Below are positions 48,838 to 59,714 of a stretch of DNA of 64,000 nucleotides, piece by piece (positions within the stretch are counted from its first letter, which is position 1; each line of letters starts with the position of its first letter). The DNA lies in the NCBI RefSeq assembly GCF_000002985.6, contig NC_003284.9, forward strand, positions 11,532,001 to 11,596,000, written 5' to 3'. The translations under genes and the position numbers were made by a program. The DNA is from Caenorhabditis elegans (lineage: Eukaryota > Nematoda > Chromadorea > Rhabditida > Rhabditidae). The notes below the pieces were generated by a model. The model was not told the origin of the DNA and made no database searches. It worked only from the letters and a program-made list of their open reading frames with translations.

Positions 48838-49769
48838 TTGTGAATTCAATGTATTTTGCATGTCGTGAATTGAATCTGTGGTTGTGATTGCTGGGTTGCT
48901 TTCCTCTTTGCAATAATAATCTTCAATTGTTTTTTATCATTTTTAAAAATTTTTTAATCACTTAGAAAATGGAGTTTGAGTTATCTTCCCATGTTATAAA
49001 TTTTGTATAAGCTTATATTTCAGTGAACAGAGGCCTTATTTATTTTGTTTTGTTTTGTGAACCTCCGCATGGTTTGGCTATCAATTCTTCTTACACATTT
49101 ATTTTCTAAATACTCTGCACTATTTCATTATTGTGTTTGATTTCTTAAGCATGGTTTCATTCTGTCATTTCGCTTCTAGTTTTGTCATAAAACAAAAAAT
49201 CACTACAAAACCTTATCATTTCAGTATGCCAAAAACTTTCCTAGAGTTGATAGTCTTTCACTTCTAAACTTGCATGTTACTGCGCATGCCTATAGATAGC
49301 ATTTTTCACACAAAAACTATTTTGTAAAAATTCTTGTTATTTTCTCGTCATCTGATGAACTTTTATTTAAAAATTGTTAACTGAGATTAATAAATGATTG
49401 AAAAAGTGCATTTCCGGAACACATTGAACTAAAAGCGACATGACATTATATATCCCATGCTTCAGTATCACTTCACTTTTTTTCCTATTTCTTTCCCATT
49501 AACTGCAATTTTATCAGTTTATATCTGTCTGTTCCTTTTTACTTTCATTATTTCTTCTACTATCCCCACACATCACTGATGTCCCCATAACTACACGTGC
49601 ACTTGTTCTAGAATAATATAATTTCAATTTGTATTTGATCTCGGTTCCTTTGATTGTAATTCTATTCTTTATTTTTCTGACGAATGAAAATGTAATTTTT
49701 TCAGTTGAAATTTTGCTTCTCAATATTGTACTAACATTGTAAATTCATAAATGTTTTTTTCTGATTCAG
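48838..49769 (+). other. 3' UTR of short frm-3 form / intron of long form
   Basis: 932 nt without coding exons. Contains AATAAA near 49390. It serves as 3' UTR when exon 9 runs to its stop and would be intronic when transcripts continue to the DH-PH exons. Confidence 0.5.
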
Positions 49770-52700
49770 TTTCAGAGTTTGGAAACATTTCAGATATCCA
49801 GGAGCCTTTATACCAATCAGTCAACAAAAAGAAAGATGTCATCGTTGGGATCAATTCTACATTTTCCTCAGAAACTATTTGCACATCAGAACCCATTTTG
49901 AAAGTGAACAAGTAACCACATTAGCATAAAACAGTCTTTCATTTTCAAACAATTTCAGAAAACCACGAAAACGAATGTCCAGAAGCGCAAATGACACATC
50001 AGAACTGAATAAATACAACTCCAGTGACAGTGGAGGATTGTCAATTGGAGATCCAACTGCTGGATCAAATGACTCACTGAGACTCATGAAAAGAGACCAC
50101 TCATCTGATTACCAGCTGAGACACGATTATGCAGTTATGAGGACCTCCCAAAGCACGGCCAGTGTTGGTACTCCATCAAAAGAAATTGAAATGAGTCTTG
50201 AGAATGATGTCGACAACTATCCACCTAGTTGTAGCAGCGAGTATTATATTACAAGAAAGGTTAGTGATTTAGAGATTTCTAATGTATATTTTTCCACTGT
50301 ATGCTGATTGATTAATTATGAGATTATTATTTAAATACAGTCGTGACGTCATGATGTGTACTTATATACATTATTTAAAATTACTTGAATAGTCCCATTA
50401 CAAAGCATTATGATAGAAAACCGAACTTCAATTGTGTTTTGAAAACTTAAAAATGGAGTACGGTCAGTGGGTATTTCCTTTAGTTTTTTATGTTTTAATT
50501 AGGTTTCATATTTCAACATCGTAGGAGTTTGAACATGTGGCAGTGCTTCTGATTTCTCGAAAAGTGGTTCAAACTCGTTTTTAACCGCTTTTGACTCCAA
50601 ATATATATGTTTTTTTTATTGTTAAAATGATATTTAGTCATTTTAAAATCATTATAGTGTGTTTTAGTCATTTCCCCACTATCCGTTTTCAAGTCGTATG
50701 CGAAAAATTTCAACCGAGATTAGAAAAAAATACATTTGATTTTTATTTAAAAAAAATATTTGATTCAGGATTTCGGTAAACCAGAACCGCAATTGGCCAA
50801 TGTTCTAAAAGAGTTTTATTGGAAAGAACTAGTTTACTCTAAAGACATGAGATTAATAAACGAAGTAAGTTCACGACAAAATAAAGTTTGTAACAATTAT
50901 CGCATTTTTAGTCTTTCTTCAATAAGATCAAAGATGACGTGGTAGACTGCAGATTTTTAAAAGAACTTTTTGGATCGCTGAAGGAGCTTCCTCCCATCCA
51001 TCAGCCGTTAATTGATGCACTGAGGGAATCCTCGAATGAGTAAGGTGATTTTTTGCAAGTGACGTAACAATAATTTTTTGCAGACCTGAAGACTCAAAAG
51101 CAGCAATGGTAGCGCCAGTTTTACTAGCAACAGTGCACAACCTGACTCCCTTGTATCAGTCTTTGGTTCAAAACTTTCCCATTTATGTGTCTGCGCTAGA
51201 TCAGTTATATCGATCAAAAATTCCATTTCGAACAATCATGTCGTTAGTTTGCAAAAATGAGTAGTGAAATTTATATCTAAACATTTGCAGAAAATTTGAA
51301 TCATCAAAAGAATGCTACACCCAAGTGAATTGGATTCTTCTGAAAATTCTTAACCGCCTCATCAACTGGCAACCGGTGTTAGCGAGAGTTATTGAAATTC
51401 AGTTATCAGAATGTGGGAATGACACGGAAACAACTGCCTTTGGAGTTGCAATGGATAAAATCATCGAATTTGCAAAAAAGACCAAGGCAACCAGACAGTC
51501 ACTTGAAGAATACATCCACGTTCTACAAGTTGAAAGGGATACGGGACTAGTTGGAATACTTACTCATCCAAACAGAAAAATTTTGCGTGTGGGATTTGTG
51601 CTCCGATCTGCCAGACGTGCACCATGCTGTAGGATAATGGTGCTTTGTTCCGACAGGATATTATTTGGGCACCGAGGTGTGAACTTGGACGGAAACTTTT
51701 TCACTGTTCATGCTGAATTCAAATTGAAAGGGATGATGGTATGGAATTTTAGTTAGGGAACTTCTAAAAATTTTTAATTTAAGATTGATGAAGGTGATAC
51801 ATACAAAGTGATGGACGGCGAAAATAATGTAATCACTCTCCACAACGCAGATATCTCTATTGTTTTTGCTGCACCAGATCGTGCATCTTGGATTGAAGAC
51901 ATTACAGAAGCTATTAAAAATGCGGCTAGAGCAAAGATAGATCTACCTAGTTTGGTAATGGAGAAGAAAGAGGAAAATGATATTGATAGTAAGAAAACTG
52001 CTGTTACTTTAAAACATGCTTTTAATTTTTTTCAATTTTAGTGACAAAAGTGTTGCTACCAGAAGAATCTCCCGTGTCAAAAATGAGCCCATTGCAAATT
52101 TGCTGGTATCGAAAATGCTCGTTTGGAAGAAAAGATGTCAATAAAATGATAACAAATACCATGTGTGGATATTTGAAGCGGAAACTGCGCAATTCATCCG
52201 GGTGGCAGGATTTATGGGTGGTCATGTGTTGTCACACACTGTACTTTTATAGAAATCATAACGTGAGTTCACGAAAAATAAAGAAAACAGTCAGTCACAG
52301 GTTGAGAACTGCCAAATTTCGGAAAAAAAAACGGTATTTTTGAAAAATATAGGAGATTAAATCAAACCTCTGCAATATCCAAATACAAATAGTTGGAACA
52401 TTATAAGAATCTAAAATTTGTAGAAAAATATTATGTTGTTTTGTCTGCAAACAAATCAAATTCAATTATTTTTCAACATTAAGTAGTTTTCAAAATGGTA
52501 CCCTTAGGCGGTACTCTCTCTATCTTTAAGAAAGATTTGTTGTTCTATTTTTGGCTTGTTGCTGAAAAATCTAAAGTAGTTGAATTTTCCAGGCACATTT
52601 TTACAGACCGACGAATACTGTTGTTAATTAATTTTTATCAATTTTAGGAGAGAGAACCACTTGCACATTTGTCCCTCATGGATTATGGTGTAGGACTGCC

Positions 52701-52960
52701 AACGGTTGCTGACAAGATCGACAACCATGAGAACTGCTTCAAGTTGTTCTACGGTTCACACACCTACTTTTTCCGCACCGATTCCTATTACTTTTTTGAA
52801 AGGTTTGTTCATTTTTTCCATGTCTGGATCAGATATACATTGTGTCCGTCACCTTCAATTAACTTTTTATTTCACTTGCAGATGGGTCGATTCAATCTTC
52901 CAAGCGGCAATCTCCCGCGACTCACTTGATGTCGTCACGGCTCTTGCTCTCCGCATTTGA
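49770..52960 (+). CDS. frm-3: DH and tandem PH exons of frm-3 long form
   Basis: Ten exons continue FARP architecture: about 49770-49911, 49959-50259, 50769-50864, 50912-51039, 51084-51242, 51291-51738, 51784-51988, 52042-52262, 52648-52802 and 52882-52960 (TGA). A Ser/Asn-rich linker leads to a divergent DH (RhoGEF) domain beginning VLKEFYWKELVYSKDMRLI, spanning roughly 50780-51530. PH1 includes RILFGHRGVNL and DISIVFAAPDRASWIEDI. PH2 starts MCGYLKRKLRNSSGWQDLWVV and ends FFERWVDSIFQAA. The first exon has three possible acceptors (start 49770, 49776 or 49794), all in the same phase, and needs a phase-1 donor inside exon 9, for example after 48556 (A before GTGATG). It could also be a separate downstream transcript. 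It follows the FERM gene on the same strand and completes the FERM-FA-DH-PH-PH order of FARP1/2. Confidence 0.75.
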
Positions 52961-53679
52961 TGAATTTGTCGTTCTACTCCCTGGCCCGTTGTGAAATCAT
53001 AAAAAAGTCTCATGCACGCAACAAAAATTGAATTGCTGGTATCTTTAATTTGAACTGCTCCTCTCCATTCTATTGTCATTCCTTATTAAATTGCACAAAG
53101 TTTTAAGAAATAAATTTGTAAAACATAGTCTTATTTAATAAAACCACTCCATGTCTTACTCTACCACATTCTACACAAACTATGGTACCGAAAATGCAGA
53201 GTTATCATAGAAATTGAAAGTTAACGCTACCGATGACGGACACAATTGAAACATTCTGCATATTTTTGCATTTTTAACTAATCCAGGAGTCAATGTCAAC
53301 AGAAAATGACTGTTGACAGCGTCATAACTCAAATTGTATCAACGTTATTCGCATTTTATTTCAAAATATTCTAGAATATCGTTTCTAGTTTTATTCGTTT
53401 CAAAACTCTTCAACACCACATGGTTCTAATTTTAAAGCATAGTAATTCACAAAAACCATTTAAAGATACCATCTTGGAGTATTACGGTGGTTTATTGGCT
53501 CATTTGGATTGTACGAATTTAATGGATTTGTTCAAAGCCTCACTTTGAATTCGGGTTTAAATATCGTATACTTGCAAAATTGTATTCTTATGCGTGTTTT
53601 CAAGTTTTTGTTGCACTTATTTACTACTTAACTACGTTTATTCAATACTCATCAACTGTGAAATTGAGTTTCAGTAGTA
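52961..53679. other. frm-3 3' UTR and upstream region of the SLC4 gene
   Basis: 719 nt, AT-rich, with AAATAAATT near 53107. TTTCAG ending at 53674 is a likely trans-splice site six bases before the next ATG. Confidence 0.5.
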
Positions 53680-56600
53680 ATGCCTGAATTACTATGTCGA
53701 ACGGAAAGGGTGGAACATGCGCGAAACTTTAAGACTGAAGTACGAGGATTAATGGATGTTGATCACTTGATTGAAAGAGCTTGCATTCATAGAAACATGA
53801 ATCATTCTCATATCCACACAATTCTGTTGTCGTAAGTTTTGTATTACTTCTCTTTTCCATTGCAGTATTTTGAAAAACGGTTTAGCTAATATTTTAATCA
53901 ACTAATCGTATGCTTACTTAATTTCAGGTTGTTTTCCGATCTATCCTCTCGGTTCCCACAGGAAAAGTTCGATCTGGCTCTGTTTAAAAATGCCGTGTTC
54001 TCGGTGTCTGATAGAGATTCGCGTGCTCCACGCCTTCACCATAAGCTTCAAAGTTACTCAGGAACTGACTTTTTCGACGTCAACCAAACCTGGATTGTGA
54101 CATAGTGAGTTGTTTCTTTGCATATGTTTTAACTTTTATTGCTGCCACCTTCAGTGCCCAGCTTGATGGCCTAAAACAAAGCCACATGGCATTGGCGACT
54201 CTTGAGGATGCAACAAATCTTGGTCTGGAAATGGAGGAAGCTAGGACTGTGGTTCTTATTCTTTCGCCAAGCTATGAGGTGTGCATACTAAACGGCTCTC
54301 ATTAATAATAGTTGTTCATGTCTAGAAACATACAAAGTCAGCAGCGGAAATTGCAAGAACTTTTGCTACCCTTTTAATGAATGACACACTCCGTCAATCT
54401 GTGAATGATGCAGCCGATGATGATCAGGTTAAAAGACAACATTAAAATCTGGGGTTGAAAAGTAAAAACTGATAATTTTTACCAAAGTCGTTTTTAATGC
54501 GGATTATAGTGTCTAGTTGCATTTTTTTAAATAAAATAATTTACTATGCATTGCTTTAACTATTAAAATTACCCGCACTAGAGTTGCTGTCAAATTGACA
54601 TTGAAAATTAAAATAACTGTTCATTTTGAAATTTCGTCCCTGATAGTACTCCCCAACTTTTTGTGATTATTCTAATGTTTTTGTTTTCATAATACATTTG
54701 TGAAGTTGTCAAAAACAAATCTTTTTTTTTAAATTTAATCAAACGTGCTTGATCAAAAATTATACTTCAGAATTTTGTTTCGTTTCGTATTGCAGTGAAA
54801 ATGAACAATTGAAAAATTGTAGTGCTTGCAATACTAATAGAGACAAAAATTTTATAATCTTATTTTTTTTATTCCAGCTTCGTGACCTGTTAACTGAATA
54901 TGCAAAAGGGCTTTCACAACAGCTCACTATTCAAGTTAACGGAAAACCAATTGCGGATGACGATGATGAGTATGAATCAAAAAATTCTGTAAACTCACTT
55001 TGTATCTGATTTCAAATAATGTACCTTCTGCTTTCAGAGTTTTTGTCCCTACTATCCTTTCCGCGGTCTGGTCAAGGATTTCAAACGTCGCATGGCAAAT
55101 TACAAATCGGATTATTTGGACGGTGAGATTTTGTGAACAAATGAAAATAACCGAGTAACGAGTTATTCTTAAAGGCATCAAGGACCGTCGATCGGTTTCC
55201 AAAGTGATTTCAACTGCAGTATTTTTGATTTTTACAATATTGCCAACGTCAATCGCATATGGAATGTTGAATGAAAACAATACGAATGGGGCGATTAGTA
55301 AGGAATACTGTAGTACATTTCAAAACAAAATCAGTTGTAGATGTACAAAAAGTGGTTCTGGGGCAATGGATTGGAAGTTTGCTTTTTGGGATATTTGGAG
55401 GTCAACAACTTTTGATTCTTTCAACCACGGCTCCATTGAGTATCTACATTGCTGGTGACACAAAAATTGAATATGTTTTATGTTCTGTAATTGTTTTTCA
55501 GTGATCTATCAAGTTGCACAGACAAACGATTGGGATTTCTTTCAAATGTACGCGTCTGTTGGGATTTACGCAATGGGTTTGCTGATTCTAGCATCAGTAT
55601 TTCAGTTAGCATCACTTATGAAGTTTACAACAAGGTATTATTGAGATGATTCACGAAAACGAGCATGAGAGTTTTTAGATCCACCGAAGAAATTTTCTCA
55701 GTTTTCATTGCTCTGGCTCTTATCATAAAAGCAATTATGGCAATTGTTCACGGTAATATCAAAACTTTCTTGCAGTAAAAAACCTGTACAAATTGTTTTT
55801 GAATAATAACAAAACACATAAATTCTCAGTATTCATTCATGTTTTGCGGCTAGTACCATCAAACGCTAGACTGTCCTAGAAAAACCTTGTTCTATAAATT
55901 GTTTTGAAAAATAAATATAGTAACATCCTAAGCTCTACAATTTCTGTTTAGTTTACACTCATGGATATCTTGGATGCATTAATAATGTTGCTGGTGATCT
56001 TTGCGACCCTGCCGAACCACTTCTTTTTATCTTCCTTCTGTTTGGAACTACTTGGCTCAGTATGACAATTATTTCATTCAGAAGTTCCCCATATCTTTCA
56101 AGGTACTAATTGACAAGAATCCGTAAATCAGTAAAATTTTTAGATGGAAACGCGACTTAGTATCTGATTATGCTTTGCCAATTGCCGTTCTCGTTTTTTC
56201 ATTTATTTCGTTTTTTGGTTTTAGTGATGTCAAGAGTAAGAGAAAATTTGAGGTTGAAAATTCATACTTTGATCTTATTTCAGAAGAACAATTCCAAATT
56301 TTCTCACGGGAAACCGATGCATTCTTTGTTCCTTTCTTCAATTTACCCGCTGAAGCTCAACTACCAGCAGTTGGTCTTGCCATTCCATTGTCTATTCTCT
56401 TTTTTATGGATCAACTTCTTGTTACCAATACTGTTGACAACAAAGACAATAAGTGAGTGGAGATTTATAGCTATGTCTGTCTTCCATCACATTCTTCCAG
56501 GCTGAAAAAGGGTTCTGCACATCATTGGGATCTGCTTGTTGTTGGAGTTTTAAATATTGGATTATCAATTTTCGGATTACCATGGATGCACGGAGCCCTA

Positions 56601-57657
56601 CCATCAGCATATCTACATTTGAAGGCACTGAGTGATGTGGAAGATCGTCTACATAACGGATACATACAGACAGTGTAATGTTGACGTAGAGTACAAAGAA
56701 CATTTGAGTGGAAAACAAATAATTAAAAATATATGACGATTGAAAAAAAAAACATACCCAACATTTTTGAAATAGCGGTCATGCCTACCGTGTTAAAATT
56801 GAAATGTTAAAGTACAATAACTAATATGGTGATCTTTAAAAAATTAATTTAAAACAATGAATCACTAACTTTCAGAATCGTTCACGTTCGAGAAACTCGC
56901 TTGGCAACGTTAATTGCACACATCATTATGATACCAATCTACTTCTTTTTGGTTCCACACATCACAGTATTTATTCCAACATCAATCTTTAACGGTAATC
57001 ATATAGAATCAGTGAAATTTTCTGTTTTTTTTCGCAAAAAACTACAAAGAGTTTAGTTTGTGTATAAATTTGATATTTGACTAAAATGTAGAAGTTTTTT
57101 ATCATAATATTTAGTGATTTAGATTTTGCAAGTGGATTGAGACAAAATCTAAATGGTTTTACTTTACCTTAAAACATACATTTACTTAGTATGCAGGGAT
57201 TGGTTTTTTTTGTTTGATTTTAAAAGCAACTTTTTCATATGACATATTTTAGGTGTTTTCCTGTTCATGGCATTCAGCAGTTTGACTGGAAACGAGTTTT
57301 GGGAGCGAATCTTGCTAATTTTCACCGAACAAGTAGGACGTTCGTTTTTATTGACAATAAGATATTTGTTCCTTTTCAGCGTGCTTATCCACCAACACAT
57401 TACATCCGCCGTGTTCCTCAAAGAGTGGTTCATCAATTCACGATCATTGAATTCATCCAACTTGTAATCCTTGTGGCTATCGGTTTTGCACAGTATCACT
57501 ACGTTGAGATGGTGTTTCCTATTGTTATCGCAGCTTTCATTCCATTCAGGTACACCTTTTTCATAATTACAACTTCGACTCGAACATTTTCAGACACTTC
57601 TTCCTTCCGTTGTTCATCCGAAAGCAATATTTAGAAGCAATTGATGGACAGCATTGA
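53680..57657 (+). CDS. SLC4-family bicarbonate/anion transporter (abts family)
   Basis: Exons: 53680-53831, 53928-54104, 54155-54278, 54326-54427, 54878-54988, 55038-55122, 55175-55297, 55335-55454, 55502-55634, 55679-55752, 55952-56102, 56144-56452 (with a probable 48 nt intron 56236-56283 inside), 56501-56674, 56876-56994, 57253-57332, 57380-57549 and 57594-57657. The product is about 740 aa. A short band 3-type cytoplasmic domain (residues 1 to about 220) leads to the membrane domain at YYPFRGLVKDFKRR. Hallmarks follow: GQQLLILSTTAPL, STEEIFSVFIALALIIKA, GLPWMHGALPSAYLHLKAL, VRETRLATLIAH, GNEFWERILLIF and HYIRRVPQRVVH. The stilbene-site Lys of AE1 has a counterpart in ALIIKAIM, but the second Lys of the usual KxxK is Met. 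C. elegans has four such genes (abts-1 to abts-4); this is probably the X-linked abts-2, though I am unsure of the number. Ion selectivity cannot be read from sequence. Confidence 0.88.
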
Positions 57658-58291
57658 ACATGCCCACCCTATTTTTACAAAACATATAATTCACATTTTT
57701 TATAAAGCGTCTTTTGAACATTATTATTGTAATATCATATGCGTAATCAAAACAGTCTTTGGTAAAATTCGCCAATTGCATTAGTCATTGCACCAGAAAC
57801 GACAAGTCATGTCTAGTCATGACCCAGCTCCAAACAAAAAAAATTGCAATAAAATTGCGGAAAATGTTAGAACAATCACAAACGAGTAATACATTAATGA
57901 CAATCAATCGATATTACATTAAAATAATAGTATTGGCAGAATCTTTGAACAGATGCAGTAGGAGAGAGGATCGTGTCTAGCGAACATTTAGTTTAAGTTA
58001 ACTAAGAGAAAAAGTCTAATTTTAAAGTATATAAAGTATAGTCATACAGGACAAAACCGATAATTTTTGGGTTCAACATATGGCGAGAAGGAAAGAAAGA
58101 GGGAAAAGAATATAAAAATGATGCTGAGAATTCTGAGACTTTTTGTTTTAGTTAATAGGTTTGAGAGGTTTGGAACAAAAATAAAACAAAAAAGCGACGG
58201 ACCCGCGAAAAGAGTCGAATATCATTCGGAATTTGAAATATGAAATTTGAGTTTGATTGTGTTTTCAATGATTTGATGAAAATAACAAGCT
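57658..58291. other. convergent 3' region between SLC4 and FAM43 genes
   Basis: 634 nt between two genes transcribed toward each other; it must hold both 3' UTRs. AT-rich; nothing else recognised. Confidence 0.5.
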
Positions 58292-59714
58292 TCAGAGCGA
58301 CGTTACTTGCTCAACCTCTTCATCATCCTCGTAATCTTCTTCGAGGATAACCAGATCGTTGTCGGACGCATAGATTTCTTCACTAGATTCGCGAGCCAGC
58401 TTGCCTTCCTCGTGGTATCCTGTAAAACGAGAACATTATACCTAGTTATTTGTCAAATTTAATTGATTGAACTAAATTAAATGAACTATGATTGACAACT
58501 TCACATTTCCCCTTGTTTTACTTACCGCTTTCTTCAGAGAGGCTGTCTGGATCCGTCACAGGGAGCCGCAGAGTTGTCCTGTCATCATCGGAGCACACAG
58601 AACTTGCACCGGTAGTCGATGAACTGCTTGGTCCGGCATCAGACTTGTAAGTGTCACTAACTGGGAACGATGAGTTGGAGTCGACATCTGGAGCAGCACG
58701 GTAGCACACTGACTCATTGTCGTCAGAACCAAATTGCTCTTCATCTTCCTGAGAAAAACAACATAGTATTTTGTAATAGCAAAAGGTTTTTTATCTTTAA
58801 ATTCAAAGAAGCAAACGCAATTCTACATTTCCAACACTCACTTCTTGTTCTTCGTCAATACTGCCCAGACGAGGCGCTGACTTTGATCGGCTAACAGGCG
58901 GACGGAAATTGAGGGTTCCAGTCTGCAAAATGAGCTTGCGACGAGGACACCCGGCTGATCCGGTGAGACGAGCATTCTGAGCAGAGAGTTTCTCACGCTT
59001 GTACTCCTGAAGTGCAGCATGCAAGAAGTTCTGAAGACGCGTGTTGATAATTCCCGGTTCGGCACTCTTCTTGCACAAAACCGCATGACACCGAAGTTCC
59101 GGTTTCAGTCTAAAAACGGTGATACAAAATAAATAATAAATATCGAATTTGTTAATCTGTACCTTTTTCCGTCGTGCTTGTAAATCCAGCAGAAAACTTT
59201 TGGATATTCAGGAGGAGCCGAACTAAATGTGATTCTGTGTGCCCAGTATTCCGTCAGCCCTTGTTGTTTTGTCTCAGCTTTCAATCCCGATCTTGTAATC
59301 TGTAATACAAGAATTTCGATAAAACTGCTTAAGCTAACTTTTCTGACCTCCAAGTTCATTCCCAAATCACTTCTGGCACGCGAGCAGTACGCTTTCCAAA
59401 TCAACGACAACGGTTTTTCATAGCAATTCTCACCACGTGCCATGATTGTTAATACGTTACCCAGATAGATGACATTGTACGATTCTTCAGGGGGATTGAT
59501 CGTGTACCTAAAAAGAACGCGTTTTTTTCATGTCAATTTTTTGAAGACTGTCTACTGTAAAAAACAGCTATCAGACTGAGGCAAACAAAAAAAAAGAAAT
59601 CTAGAAAATCGTGGTAGTGATATGATTAATTATCACTTACCTTTGCTTCTTCTTTCTGAACGGCAATGTGAAGAAGTTGGAGGCTGACTGTGCAGTGCTA
59701 CCCAAGAACGGCAT
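58292..59714 (-). CDS. FAM43-family PTB/PID domain protein
   Basis: Six minus-strand exons: 59714-59641, 59507-59348, 59299-59163, 59109-58842, 58748-58526 and 58419-58292, giving 329 aa. A basic N-terminus (RKKKQR) is followed by a PTB/PID fold: ESYNVIYLGNVLTIMARGENC, ending PKVFCWIYKHDG and LRCHAVLCK. Next comes a hallmark shared with FAM43A/B: RKLILQTG, then RPPVSRSKSAPRLGSIDEE. The C-terminal third is acidic and Ser/Asp-rich (EDEEQFGSDDNES, EEDYEDDEEVEQ). The ATG lies four bases after TTTTATAG on the minus strand, a likely trans-splice or UTR-intron acceptor. FAM43 proteins are poorly understood; a cytoplasmic adaptor role binding peptide tails is inferred from the PTB fold. Confidence 0.85.
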
